DNA from: Heterocephalus glaber
Lineage: Eukaryota; Chordata; Mammalia; Rodentia; Bathyergidae
Assembly: GCF_000247695.1 (NCBI RefSeq)
Contig: NW_004624742.1
Span: 3,617,535 to 3,681,534 of the forward strand
Direction of reading: 5' to 3'
DNA length: 64,000 nucleotides
Shown: positions 1 to 53,879 of the stretch, in pieces
How positions within the stretch are numbered: position 1 is the stretch's first letter
Layout: each line of letters begins with the position of its first letter
The notes under the pieces: model-generated
Seen by the model: the letters and a program-made list of their open reading frames with translations, nothing else
Databases searched by the model: none
What the model was told of the DNA's origin: nothing
Made by a program: the position numbers and the translations under genes

Positions 1-1498
1 TTTGCTTTGAGATTCCTTCATCCTTCATTCCCAATGGGATTTAAAAGCCGTGCACTTAAGGGCCCTCTCCCTCTAATGAGGAATCCAATCTTTGTTCACG
101 TTGTGCCCTCACCCATATTAAGCCTCCATTTCTGTGGTCCTCTTGCTCTGGCTGCAGGGAACATTTCTGTGTCCTTGAGCCACTTCCAGAGCTGCTCCTC
201 TGCGCCCTCTGGTGGAATCGTGCCTGCTCACAGCTCTTAATAGCGAACTTTTCAAGAATCGAATCGGTGTAATCTCGCACATCCCCGTTGGACACCCCAC
301 TCTCCCCTTTGTTTCCCAATTTTCCAGTGATTCTCTCTGAAGTTAGGATTCCCTGGAGCTCTCAAGGGCACTCTCACCTCCGGGGAGAAGCAGTAAAGAG
401 GCTGTCGCTCGTAGAAGCAGTGCCTCACCCTGGAGGATGTGGGGAGCCCGAGGACTCAGAGAGCTTGCCAGCAACACTTCCCATCCTCACTAATTTCCAC
501 CTCCGTGTCTCCTGTGTGTGTGTCTTTGCAAATGGAATACCACACACCCTATAACCTAATCTTATGTACTGACCCAGGGTAATGAAGGGAGAAAAGTACT
601 TGCTTATCAAAGAAAAAAAATAGGATCTTATCTAGCAGGTTTTTTTCTAAACCTAAGCAATTTATTGAATGAATTCTGGTAAAACAAATAAAACCAGACA
701 AATTTATGTACTATGCTTAAAACTTAAAGGACAATGCCCGGAGTTCCACCACCAATATTCCCGCCCCACCCTCTTTGCGCTAACAGAACCTGCAATGACA
801 GAAAACATCTGTTTAGGATGACCCATTTCTGTGTCTGGTGCCTTGTCTGACTTACTGTGGGTTTTCCCTGCTTTCTGAAGACTCCTCCTTGCTATCCTGG
901 TTAAGAAATTGACTTGAAAAAAACCCTAACACCAATGTGGTTAATTACTGTGATCCACCGAAGTCAAGTTGGAAACAGGGCCAGTTAGTTTGACTGAGAT
1001 GATTTTTTAAAGTATGACTTTATTTCCAAGGAAAGACTTTTTTGGACAGAATAGCAATGCTGTCACTGGTGGGAAATGCAGTAAATAGGCCCCAAATCAG
1101 GGAAAGAGGACCATTTTAATCCCCAGTTAACTCCATGGAGGGCTGTTCACTCACACACACCCACATACCACACACACCCAAGGACCTCCCTGCCAGAGCC
1201 TAAAGCCCTGCTGGCCTGCAGTGCTACTTCTGAAAGGCTGACACACATCTAAGACGCAATTCCTGGGAATCCAGTGGCTTCAGGTTCCATTTCCTTCCTA
1301 TGAGAACAATGAACTTGACCCCTACAGAGGTACTGGGTCACAGCTTCCTTCTCAAATATATGCCCCGCCCCTATGTGAAGTCATCCCAGAACTAAAGACA
1401 ATCAAGGCCAATTTGCAGGTTTGACATACTGCAAGCCTTCCAATTCAGCTAACCAGAGAATCTTTGTTGAAAGCCACAAAATCTCTCCACATGGCTCT

Positions 1499-1584
1499 TT
1501 TTTTTTTGTATCGGGGATCGGATCGAACTCGGGACCGGGCGCTTGCGAGGTGGGCGGCAGCACCACTGAGCTAAATCCCTGGCC
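1499..1584 (-). repeat. ID SINE, antisense
   Basis: On the minus strand this is a tRNA-Ala-like ID element: the reverse of a GGGGATTTAGCTCAGTGG-type head, a GTTCGATCC-type B box and an A-tail (T run at 1499-1508). It lies antisense to ABCA4 in intron 24. Open reading frames through it are chance. Confidence 0.9.
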
Positions 1585-1814
1585 ACACCTGGCTGTTTTT
1601 ATTTTTTATTTATTTTTCACGTGGCTCTTTTTAAAACAAAGAAAGAAAAGAATTCACAGGATGATCCTAACAGAACTATTTTTGAGTCATGTTCTAAGCT
1701 TACAAAATCCCTTGCCCTTTATCCTCTCAAGATAATGTATTAGGGAACTATCTCTTTAGGTGTATGCTTTAAAGTTATTTAAATTAGGTTTTTAAATTTT
1801 AAAGTAACACATGC

Positions 1815-1910
1815 GGGCCGAGGATTTAGCTCAGGGGTTTGGATGCCTGCTGCACAAGCTCAAGGACCAGAGTTCGATCCCCGGTACCAAAAAAACAAAA
1901 AAAGAAAAAG
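1815..1910 (+). repeat. ID SINE, sense
   Basis: ID body with the tRNA-like A box, a GTTCGATCCCCGGTACC end and an A-rich tail. It is flanked by a near-perfect duplication, AAAGTAACACATGC before and AAAGTAACATATGC after, marking target-primed insertion. Confidence 0.92.
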
Positions 1911-2630
1911 TAAAGTAACATATGCTGGTGCATAACATTCCATTCTGACTGTACACAAGTATAAGTACTTGACACCTGATGCTTGCCCGTGGTCCATGCC
2001 ACTATGCCCTTAGGTACATCTCCTAAGTGGGAGCTAGTGTTTTGTTTTGTTTCTTTTCATTTCATTTTGTTTAGTTTTGTTTCCTTTTAAGGAGGGAGAT
2101 ATGATCCCAAGGGAAATAGTACAGCCCTCCAAGAAGACCAGGCATGGGTGTATGATTTAGGAAGAGGATTTGTCCGTCTCAGCTTGGTCACCTGTTTCAG
2201 GAATGCATCTTGGGCAAGTCCCCTAGTGCTTGCTTCAGCTAGACCAGGAAAATGAAAACAACTTTCACTTAACCCTTAAGTTCCCAGTGAAAGATAGCGA
2301 ACCACAATGACTATCATTTTCCTCCTTTCACAGATGAGAAAACGAGGGTAGGACCTCCCCAATATACCATGGCTTGAGGCAGCAGAACATTTGACTGAAC
2401 AAAGGCAGAAGCTGCCACTTGGACCTGACGTGACCTCCTGCAGACTGAATAGTTATCTTCTGCTTGTCTGCTTTTGCCTCTCAGCAGCCATTACAGGGCC
2501 AACTAAAACCAAACTTGATGAGTGTCAGTCCTCCAAAAGAGTTATTGCTAAGTTTCAAAATGCCCTTTCCTGAAATGGGAGGTGTAGAGAGTAGGGATCT
2601 GGGGAATCTCAGTCTTCTAGGTTCTTTCAC

Positions 2631-2720
2631 CTTTTGGGGCAGGGGGGAATTGGGGATTGAACTCAGGACCTTGCACTTGCAAGGCAGGCGCCAGAAACAC
2701 TGAGCTAAATCCCAAGCCCC
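2631..2720 (-). repeat. ID SINE, antisense, just upstream of exon 25
   Basis: Reverse ID element flanked by direct copies of TCTTCTAGGTTCTT, its target-site duplication. Its right edge lies only about 53 bp before the first base of exon 25, within the usual branch-point and polypyrimidine neighbourhood. Confidence 0.9.
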
Positions 2721-2736
2721 TCTTCTAGGTTCTTGA

Positions 2737-43786
<41,050 letters not shown>

Positions 43787-44178
43787 CCTCCTTCCACACT
43801 ACTTGTTCCCTACATCTGGAAAGGAACTGTGGGCAGCTGGAGTACAGGAGCCTCTGTCCATAGGGTCATCTGAACCACTGGCCAGCATAAGTGACCCTGC
43901 TGCTGCAGGAAACAAACACATGAGGTCATGCAGTGAGCTCAAGAGGAGGCTCTCGTAGAAGGAAACCCAGGCTGACTGACTCACCTGGACTACCTGATTG
44001 TGACACTGATCCAGCCAAAAAATGCAACAACCTTTGCATCCACACCAGAGAAGAACTCCCAGACCAGCCTACTACTTGATTTGGCCTCAGTATCACTGTC
44101 ATTTCAAGAGGCTTGTGTTGGGAGGAGGGAATTAGGGGTTCTTTTCAAGACGAAATAAAATGCAAACACTCATCACAA
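43787..44178 (+). other. ABCA4: ABCA4 3' UTR
   Basis: Recognisable ABCA4 3' UTR: GGAAAGGAACTGTGGGCAGC, GGAAACAAACACATGAGG and AATAAAATGCAAACACTCAT have clear human counterparts in the same order. The end is placed about 20 bp after the poly(A) signal; the exact cleavage site is inferred. Confidence 0.88.
44154..44159 (+). terminator. ABCA4: ABCA4 poly(A) signal AATAAA
   Basis: Canonical AATAAA at the end of the 3' UTR, in the same context as in human (AATAAAATGCAAA). A GT-rich stretch (GGTGTGTGCAGTG) lies about 70 bp downstream. Confidence 0.92.
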
Positions 44179-46042
44179 TCTACCTTATTCATTGATCTCC
44201 CTGGTATAGTTTCAGACATTCTCTGCAGGTGTGTGCAGTGCCCTGTCATCACCATAAGCCTCCAAGAGAGTCGCTGCCACAGGAGTGGTAGTCATGGCAA
44301 GATTCTGTGGCATTCTTCCACTACTCAGTGGAAGTAAACAGTCTTAGGGTTGCATGTCAGGTCTTTATAGGGTTTAAAGAATTCACACAACAGATAAACA
44401 TGTAAACAATATCCACTGCCCATGGGTATTATCTGAATCTCTGTTCCACTCCTGTTTGCCCAGCTTATTTGAGTGTCTACCTCACAGGTATAATTATAAT
44501 AGTAGACAAAGAGGGATAGATAAGTAGAGGTGAACTGTCGGTTGGATATGAGTACAAAGATGTCTTTGTAAATGTATAAAGACAATGCCTCATTCATACA
44601 GTGCTGCCCCACCAGCACGGTGCTCAGGGCATCTTCTGTAGCAGTGTGAGAAGAGAATGGCTCATTGGATATCTAGGAGGCCACGTGAAAGCTCATCAAG
44701 AATCAGAAAATAATAGCCTTAAATTAAGCCATTTCAAGAGTCTTGAGGATGAACAAAGCAGATGGATTTCTTTACCGAGGCAATCTCTTCTCTACTACCT
44801 ACAGATGGGCTTCATAGAGAATACCCTTTCCAAAGCAGTGCTGCTCACCGTTATTTTTCAGTCCTGGAGGGGAGAGCTGGGGGAGATAAGAGAAGAGACA
44901 GCAGCTGAGGCCCAGAAACTGCTACTGAAAAGGGACCTCAGAAAAAAGTGAGAACAAGTTAGTAAAATCTGTAGCTTGGCTTCTCCCAGTAGAGGAGAAG
45001 ATAGAAGGCAGAGGGCTGCACAACTAAATCCTGCATAGCTACTGGCTCTCTGCTTTGCCTCTAGTAGATGCTAAGATAATAACTGCCAAAGAGATTATAA
45101 ATATACTCTGGTAGACTCATACCTAATCTGGTTTTGACATTTTAAAAAATCTGTTAATGACAGTAACCAAAAATATCATTTTAACCGGGAGCATAATAGA
45201 GGTTGGGGAAGCCCAGGAGGATGTTGCTGAAACTTACTGTTGCATCCTGGCTGCTTATATAATTTAAACTAGCAATTGCGATATCTCAGGAAAGACTAAG
45301 CAAGGAGAGGGGAGGAGCAGTCATTCACAATGTGAGGGTTTCAGAAAGGCAGCATATACTGGAAAAAAGCTGGTTACAGGTAAAATCCACTCTCTACCTT
45401 GAGAGAAAATCTCAGTTTACCTTGTATCTCCACTCTACCTGATGTCTTCAAGAGCAAGGATTTATGTGTTTTCCTCAGCTCCTGGAACACAGAAAACACA
45501 CCACAAATACTTGCCAATCTGAGAAACCATCAAACTATAAAAATTTAATTAAAAATGGAAAAGAAGGGGCTGGGGATTTAGCTCATTGGTTTTGCCTCCT
45601 GCTGTGCAAGCGCAAGGACCTGAGTTCGATCCCTGGTACGAAAAAAAAAAATTGAAAAGAAGTAAGGCTAAGAAGGTAAGAAACCCTCCCCGCAAAAGCA
45701 GCAAAGATTGAGCAACAGGGATACTATGCTTTTCAAATTCCAGTTACAAAATATAGGCAGTAGAAAAGCCCAGGAGGAGATGACAAAACCACAGTACTTG
45801 GGTTTGAGGAGTAGTCTTGTTGGAAATTTGGCCCAAATATTCTGCAGATGTGTTAATCTATTGAAAGATTCCCCCAGTCTGGGTTAGTAAAAGAGATTAA
45901 TAAAAGAGGAGGAAGAGCAAATAGAGTAAATTCAGATAGAAGGCCACTACGGAGATGTTCTAGTCATATGAGTTGCTGTCAGATTTTCATAGCTTTTAAT
46001 TCTTTGGGGAGCTCAAGATTTTGGAAAAGCTCAGATCAAAAA
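44179..46042. other. Intergenic region after ABCA4
   Basis: No gene supported. An L2-like bit near 45430-45540 and one sense ID SINE (45567-45651). The reading frame at 44601-44951 lacks any recognisable domain or splice-supported partner. Confidence 0.75.
45567..45651 (+). repeat. ID SINE, sense
   Basis: GGGCTGGGGATTTAGCTCAT head, GAGTTCGATCCCTGGTAC and A-tail. Flanks share an AATGGAAAAGAAG / ATTGAAAAGAAG duplication. Confidence 0.92.
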
Positions 46043-46808
46043 TGTTACCAAGGAAAACTCTAAATAAACTCTCTAGCTTCACTTGCTTTTAGTTGCCTTG
46101 AAAATACTAATTTTGGAAGTCACACAGCTAAGCAATACATTATTAGTCTCCCACTAGCCTTGCTGTAGATAACACCTCTACCATGTGAATTAGGACAACA
46201 GTCATTGCCTAGGTTACTTTCCAGATGCTTGAAGGCCACTTTTGCTGAAAACACTGACTCTTCACTTGGGCCTGCCGATGTCCAATAGGTGACAAGAACA
46301 AGACAAAAAGGCTTGGCATCTCTGCCTTCATATTGTGTCAGTCTCACTTGTGCCCTTAACTTTTGGGTCAAATTCTACTCAACATTGTCTGTAGATGTGT
46401 TGATAGTTTCAGAAATGTGTTGTTCAGAACTATAATACAGGGTTAACTGGGCCTTGACTTGCCTAGTCTCTCTCCCTTATCTCAAGGCTAAAGACACCTC
46501 CCAGCCTTGAGACAGGATATACCAGACCATAACAGGAGCAAAAATGGTGGCCCCATAGTTCCTGGAAGATTTCCATCTATTCCAAGAAAATTCACAAATA
46601 CTCTTGCCTTTATTAGCCTATCTTTCATCTTCGTAATTCCAATCCTATACTTGTAACACCTTAACACCTTGGGATTGAGAAGCTGAATTTGAGCACAGCT
46701 CTCATTTCTCCATTCTTTGGCCATTGAATAAAGCTCTTTCTTTTTCCATTACTCTGTCTCTTAAGTCATTGGCTTTTTCAAGGTACAGCAGAATTAGGCC
46801 TTCTCTCA
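46043..46808 (+). mobile_element. Solo LTR, + orientation (copy 1)
   Basis: 766 bp from TGTTACCAAGG to CTTCTCTCA with TG...CA ends. An LTR-type AATAAA lies at 46727-46732, just before GCTCTTTCTT. The reverse complement of this element occurs at 62537-63183. No internal retroviral sequence is attached. Flanking 4-bp sites do not match. Confidence 0.82.
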
Positions 46809-49690
46809 GTTTCAAAAAGAGAATACTCTTCCTGTGAATAAAAAGAGAAAGCCTGATTTAAACCTGCTACTGTCGTTCTTCTAAAGAGAGAGGAAGGGGA
46901 AGGTGGAATACAAAGCTCTGGGCTTGGAATAAAGGGTCTCTGTGATGATCTGGGGACCTGTACTGCAGCCCATGAGGAAGCAGTGCTGCCCCACAGGCCC
47001 ACGGGTAATGGACAAAGGGAGACATTTCACCTAGAAACATGGCAGTGTTTGCCTTGAAGGACAGCTGTTTCTGGCACCAGAAGGACTCAACCCTCTGAGC
47101 CCAGATTTCTGGGGGTTTGGCTTCCTCTATGCAGTAACTCAATGCTCAACAGTTCCTCTGAGATTAGCAGGTCATGACTCCCATGACCACAACTTGTCCA
47201 AGGTGACTGTTAAGTTTAGGAAACTTGGATACCTATGCTTGAAAGGTTTCAGATTCATATAACTATGGGGCTTGCAGAGCTAGAAAATACCTGTATTCAA
47301 AGACAAAGCCCTGTGTACTTGTTCTGTTTGTATTGGTTTAATGCATAAGGAAACCAAGTCCCAGAAAAATTAAATTCCATAGCTGGCCATCCAGCCTTCT
47401 CAGCAGGCCCCAATCTGGCCATCTTCAGCTGTTTCTCCAACAGGGCCAAGAGCTCCCAGGTCTCAAAAGAATGACCTCTGGACTCAGAACTTTGGAATTT
47501 TCTGTCCAGTGGTCTAAATCCTGTTTCTAGGGCCAGTATGGCTTCTTTCTAGATCAAGGGTGATCCAGGATCATGCAGGCTAGTATCACCGCATGACACA
47601 TGAAGCCTCTCAGAAAAACAGAAGAGGGAAGAAAAGAGGAGTGATCCCCAGAGCACCTGGCTGTGTACTACCATGGTCCATTGTGGAACTCCAAGGAAAC
47701 CAAGCAGTTGACATTTGAACTTGGTCATTGCAAAGTTCACCGTTTAGCAGTTTGTTCACTTGGTTTATAACTGTAAATACTGGACACATATGATAGAAGC
47801 ATTCATAAACATGTTCTCTTTCAGCAAATTCCTGAGCAGGGGCCAGATATCAAGGCTCAGACATTGTTTCCCATGAGATAAGTTTTGCCCAGATTAGAGT
47901 GGTTTTGTACTTTGGTAGCTTTCATAAAGGATCACAATTTAGTGTAGCTAAACCCCATAGTGTTGTGTCATGGAGAATTTCAGGGCTCATTTCATCCACA
48001 AAGCTCTGCACAGATGGTACCTACACAGCTGTTCCAGGGTCTCTTTGAATGATACTGACCACCAAGTCAATACTTTACATCTAAAGAGAAGCAAAAGTGT
48101 AAGGGAAGGGAGGGGGAGAGGAAATGAAGGGCATAAGAGGACAAAAAATGCATTCAGTACTCCTTATCCTGGGAACAAAGCAGTGAAAAAGACCCAGACT
48201 ATCTTTGGCGTTAACATTCTAATGCAGGATGGGCAGACTTTTCTGGAAAGGGCCATATAGTGAATATTTTCAACTTTGTAGATCCTATGATCTCTACTTG
48301 CAACTACTCAACTTGGCTGCTGTAGCACAGAAGCAGTCACAGACACAGCCACAGGCAGTGCGAAAAGGAATAAGCAAGGCTGGATGCAGCCCGTGGACCG
48401 TCCTGTGTCCACCAAGTCTGGCAAGCAAACAGACAAAAGTGTTACAGGGACATTTAAAAAAAGTTTCATTTGCATTTAAAGAGCCGCTTATACCACTTGT
48501 TACCTTCTCCTTCAAATAACTCATTTGGCTGGGATAGTAGGTGTTCCAAGGTAAGTCTAAATGCAGAGAATGGAAATGATTTTTCAAACTCAGAAACCAA
48601 CCTTAGATCTTCAACCTTAACTGAGGCCCCAGAGTACAAGGTAATCTGCACCAATAACAACTGACTACAGCCAGCCTGCAGGAAGGTGCGTGGAGGCTGG
48701 GTTTTACCTGCCTCTCCTCCCCATCCCATTTCACACAAGATAGTTCATAGTTTCCTCCCTAAACAGCAGGTTCCTGAGTGTCCATGCTGATTCCTTCAGC
48801 TAAGAAGATGTGTAGAATTTTTAAAAATTTATTAGTTTAAAACTATAGACTCGGGCAAAATCCAGGGAAGAAGCCGGAAGATGCTATTTATTTCTAGTGT
48901 CCATGCTGGAGAGAAGTTCTCCTTTTGGAGCATCTAGTGGTATTTGCTACTATGAATACTTTCAGAACTACAGAATATAAGCAATTTTAAGGTAACTTTA
49001 CACTTTGTTATTTCATTTGTCCTCATTCCCTGAGATTCGGAACTAGTTAATTTTCCCATAGTTATAGACGTAACTCTTTTCCCTGTGCTAGAGTCTTAAG
49101 ACCTCAGAATTGTCTTCTGCCCCCGCCCCCAACTCTGCAACACCATAAGGTCATTCCCAAATTCCCTTCTTCCTTTGCCTTTACCACTACTCTTTCTCTG
49201 GTACGGGCTTTTATTATTTCTTGCCCAGGTGATAGTGTAGCTCCTAAGGATGCTGGCCCATCTTTCCCACATCCATTGATACCACACTGCTTTTAAAAAT
49301 TTGTCATTTCCCTTTTCCTGCTCAGATGGTGACTCCCAACTCTGGGCCCCACAGCACATAGATACCCTCCTCACCCTGACGGGGTTGGTCTCTCCACCCC
49401 AGGCCACCTTCCCACAGGACACTCACCTTACCTCACTTGGGCTTCTATAGCCTGCTCAAGGCCCCTGTGGCTCTTCCTCAACCTCACATGGACACTGACC
49501 ATGTCCACTCCACCTACATTCTTAAGGGTGACTTGTTCAGGAAAGGAAAGGAATTGAAGAAGAAAAGGGAGAGCAAAGATCGCTTTTGAAAAGCCAAACT
49601 TGAAAATTTTTGGAAGAAAGCATCAACAGTGTTTTGCATCTTGTTTGGATAAAAAAGTTAAACAATATATTGGTTGCTAATGCTGAACAC
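46809..49690. other. Intergenic stretch
   Basis: No gene recognised. A hAT-Charlie-like fragment at 48225-48395. The remainder holds no repeat I can name. Confidence 0.7.
48225..48395 (+). repeat. hAT-Charlie-like DNA transposon fragment
   Basis: GGGCAGACTTTTCTGGAAAG, GGCCATATAGTGAATATTTT and TTGCAACTACTCAACTTGGC keep the order of a widespread mammalian hAT-Charlie element. Confidence 0.7.
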
Positions 49691-49900
49691 TATGTGGTCA
49701 GAGACTGTTCTAAGCGCTTTATATATTTAATCATGTACAGTAATCCTTATAACATCTAGTAAACAGAAACTATGATTATCTCAATTTTACAGATGAAAGA
49801 ACTGAGCCTCAGAGAGATTAACTGAACTAAATTGCACACTAATGATGGTACTGGCATTTAAATCCATTTAATCTGATTTCAGAGCCTATATTTTAAAACA
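49690..49900 (-). repeat. MIR SINE, reverse
   Basis: TTCTAAGCGCTTTATATATT, CAATTTTACAGATGAAAGAA and CTGAGCCTCAGAGAGATTAA. Confidence 0.82.
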
Positions 49901-49979
49901 CTGTTCCATGCAACCTCTTCAACAACAATAGACAGACACAGACACAAGCACGCACACTCACACACACCATAGACTGGTT

Positions 49980-51420
49980 GATTAATTTGAGTGGATTCAA
50001 ATTAAAAACTTCTATAAAGCAAAAAACACTACAAAAATACAAACCAAAGATACTCTAAAAAGTAAAAAAAAGACCACAGACAGGGAAAATATATTTTGAA
50101 TGTGCATAATGAACAAAAAATTAGTATCCAGCTGTAAAAATGGCTATGATTTAATAAGATAAACCCCCCCAAAATAAGAAAAGAATATGAATAGACATTT
50201 CATAAAAGGGAAATGCAAACATTCACTAAACATTTGAAAGCATGCACAACCTCATCAGTAAACAAGGAAAGCAAAATACAAATTAGCATATTCCAAAATT
50301 CCAGCTTTCAGAAGGAAAGCAAAGGTTCAGCATAAACCACACTGATTGCAGTGTAGGCAGAGTAAGTACCTTTATCAATGAAATATTGGGAACACTACAG
50401 AACTCCAAGTTCCCAAACACCAGCCAAGTGTCACCTCACAAGCAAGCTTCTTCTAAAGATAGGAGCTATAAGCTTGCTGTGATAACCCCTTTTTGCAAAA
50501 TGTAAGTGGATAGAAACAGTTTAGACAGCAATTTGGCAATATCTTGTAAAGCAGCATATGTGTGCCTCCACTGGCTCAAATTGTTCCCTTAGATCTACTC
50601 TAGCTAGAGAAACTGCACTCATGCACTGGAAATATGTCCACGTTTTCCTTGTAGCCTTGTTTCTAATAGCAAAATATTAAAAAGCACTCTGCATGTGAAT
50701 CAATAGGAGAATCATAAACAAATTATAGCCTATTTGTGCAATGGGTATTATGTTGCAGTGCAAATGAATGAAATGTATGGAAATGTATTTCTCAAAAGAG
50801 ATAAACCTCAAAATATGATGGTTATCAAAAAAGAGAGGGATATCAAGGCCTTCCTTGGCTATTGTGTCCAAAGCTAGTTTCCCTTACTATCATCTTCACA
50901 TCATATACTCTTCTCTCCTTTTTTTACATCATTTGGAGTTATTGTCATCTCACATAATCTATGATTTTACTTACTTACCTTGCTTATTGTCTTTCAGCCT
51001 GTCTAAAATAGAGCAGAAAAGTCTGTTAATTTTCTTTCATGCACTATCCCCATTTCTTTTCATGGTGCCTGGTTATAGTAGCTACTCAATAAAACATTTG
51101 CTGAAGTAATGAATAAAGTATGATGACATTTTAATAAAATTTTAAATACAAAGTACTAAATATTATTTATAGATACATATAAATATAGTAAAAAAATTAT
51201 GACATGCATGGGGATTATAAATATCAAATTCAAGATGGATTACTTTTAGGTGGGGAATGAAGAGAATGAGATTAGAGAGATACAAGGAGGATCAACTGTA
51301 TCTGTAATGTTTAAATTTTTTCAAAATATAACAGTGACATGTTAAGCATTGATAAAAAGGGCAATGGATACATATACTAATCTGTATATTTTAATATATT
51401 TGAAATAGTTCATTTTGAAA
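49980..51420 (+). repeat. Old L1M 3' region with a nested L2 piece
   Basis: GCACAACCTCATCAGTAAAC, AGGGAAATGCAAACATTCAC and AACAAATTATAGCCTATTTG follow ancient L1 3' order. An L2-like end (ACTCAATAAAACATTTGCTG) lies at 50880-51120 inside it. Confidence 0.7.
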
Positions 51421-51499
51421 ATGTGCTATCAAGAGCTAATATTTTAAAACATCAACCACACCCTTGGCCAACACAACTGCCAATCAGAAGCCACATGCA

Positions 51500-51508
51500 T
51501 TCTTTTTT

Positions 51509-51544
<36 letters not shown>

Positions 51545-51594
51545 TTTTGGTACTGGGGATTGAACTCGGGACCTTGTGCTTTTGAGGCAGGTGC
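51500..51594 (-). repeat. 5'-truncated ID SINE, antisense, with (CTTT)n tail
   Basis: A (CTTT)n run (51505-51545) derived from the tail, then GGTACTGGGGATTGAACTCG. The body stops early. GCCACATGCATTCTT / GCCACATTCATTCTT flank it. Confidence 0.9.
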
Positions 51595-51599
51595 CAGCC

Positions 51600-52570
51600 A
51601 CATTCATTCTTGTGAATATTCACAGCAATATGCGCACAACTCTTTTGAATGATAACTTAACTTTTTGAAGTTTTCTTATTTTCCTACTGGATTACAAGAT
51701 CCTTGATATTCAGACTTATTCATCTTTCATCCTTCACATGATCTTTCATGTCGTTTCACTCAAAATGGATTTTCAGTAAATAATAAATGGGTGAAGTGAA
51801 AATGTTAACTTGAGAAATAGCAGCCAGAACAGGTGACGTCATTTGTAGGGCCCAGCACACAATAAATATGTGGAAGAAAATATTTAGAATGTCCAACAGG
51901 CAATAACAGAGCACTAAATCCAATGCAGGACACTTCTGAGTGTAGAATTCTGTGCAAACTAAGGCAGTCACATAAAAAGCCAGCCCTGGTGGCAGGCTTG
52001 GAACTCACAACTCAGAAGCATCTGACTTTTTTTAAAGGATAGGATGTAGGGAAGCTGCTAGCTATACACCCAACCCATTTTCCTCTTTTTTCACTATAAT
52101 AGAGTAATGACCTGACGCACAGTTGCCAGGTAAGAATTGCATGTATCAAGCTTGTACTAAAGTGTGGCCTTGTCACTAAGTTCTCTTCTGCAGAACAGAG
52201 TAGAAAGAATGTGTTCAAAATCCAAGCAGGAGAGTTCCTCTATGCTTTCTTCCCCTATTGTACCATCTTGGATGTATGGTAGCACTTCTTCAGTCATGGA
52301 AACAACCCCCCAAAATACCCAAAATAGTGAAAGTCCCCTATTATGGGAACTTAATTTGGTTCACTAAAGTAACATGATGGAAATACGACTCACTCAGTAG
52401 TCAAACACATAACTTTCCAGACTAAACCAGTGATATAACAGGCCCACAGATCTCTGTGTATTAGCAGCAATGGGCCCGTGCCAGCCTCAAAGGAAGAACC
52501 CAGCTGAAAGGAGAATTGAGCCATGCTTGGGAGGGAGCCACTCATACGCTCTCTCCAAAGAAACTGAAGC
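51600..52570. other. Intergenic stretch before the provirus
   Basis: A possible forward L2 end near 51640-51790. No gene recognised. Confidence 0.6.
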
Positions 52571-52574
52571 AGCT

Positions 52575-52948
52575 TGCTAAATTAAATTAGGCCTAAAACA
52601 ATTTCCATAGGTAGCAAGCAGTAACCTAATTAAAAATGTAAATGAAATGCAACCTAATTTGAAAATATAGTCTTGTAACAAGTCTTGGCCAATCACAGTG
52701 GATGGGCATCTACCCAAACACAGGCTACAATCTGCTGAAACATGTTCACTTAAGGCAAACACTAAACTGGAACCAATCAGGCTGCTTTTGTATGTCTCTT
52801 CCATTTTCTGGCTATACATAATCTCTTGCCACACTGTGGAGGGGAGCTCTCTGAACTACATTTGTCCTAAGTGCTACCTGACTCACGAATCTTTGTTTTG
52901 TGCTCACCTAAACTCTGCTGAATTTGTATAAAGTTTTCCTTTTTAACA
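52575..52948 (+). repeat. Provirus 5' LTR
   Basis: TG...CA ends (TGCTAAATT to TTTTAACA). Shares GCAACCTAATTTGA, CTTGTAACAAGT, AACATGTCCA/TTCA, CAATCAGGCT and TGTGGAG.GGAGCTCTCTGAACT with the 3' LTR. A decayed primer-binding site may follow at about 52950 (TTGCTGTCAGAAGC). Confidence 0.85.
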
Positions 52949-53879
52949 CATTGCTGTCAGAAGCATTCCAGTGATAACCAGGAGCTCCAAATGATCAAAT
53001 GAAAGTACTGTATTGTTTACAGTTTCCTAGAGGAAGAGAAGCTAGTAGCCATGGAACAAGACCAAAGGGACCTTCTTGTCCTTAAATCATCAACCAACAT
53101 ATCCTAGAACAAGAATTTTTTTACTTTGAAGTGTTCACCTGCATTGCAAGTAACCAAGATAATAGAAGAGAGATGATGCACTTTGATGTCAGTCCAGTAA
53201 GTGCCCTCCTTTTGGACCAGACTGTTTCCCCACTAGAGGGAGCACATAGGACAATTAGTGTTGACAGGGTTCCAAAGGATTCTCGAGCCAAGTGTTACCA
53301 CAATACATTCAAATATGTATGGAGAAACAAAAGTTAAAATAAATGGGGGATCCTGCACAATTTTGGTGAATATTTGGACCACCTTATCTACCACAAACCC
53401 AATTTTAATAAGGCAACAAATCTCTTGGAGTAAAAAGGTCATATCTGTGGGAGTTTTTAATCAATTTTTTAAAGTTCCTATGTTTGAATTCATCCAATTG
53501 ACATGGGGGTCACTTTCAGAAAAACACCCCTATCACTGTGCGATACTGCTCCAGTAAGCTTGCTGGGATGAGACTTACTTTCCAACCTAAAAGGCATATG
53601 ATATTCTCTTCAGAGGGAGAAATAATCAGTTTTCTGGTTCCCTTGAATCTCTACCCTCTTTACTCTGAATCTCCTGCTCTCTATTGCCAGAAAATAATAA
53701 AATAGAAACGACACAATATCCCTGACCTTTCTAAAATACCTGAATGTTTATGGGCCTCTTTTTCCATTGATATAGAAAAGGTTAAAAGTGAGTCCACAGT
53801 CTATTGTGAGTCCAAATAGATCATTCTAAACCTTTGTCTAAATGACTCTAATATCCACTAAAGCCTAAAGCAATTAAAG

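Noticed and set aside
1421..1735. 104-residue frame in intron 24
   Set aside because: It runs through an antisense ID SINE and has no similarity to the missing exon 24.
44601..44951. 116-residue frame after the ABCA4 3' UTR
   Set aside because: Longest intergenic frame but no recognisable motif, no poly(A)-linked context and no coding bias seen; length is compatible with chance.
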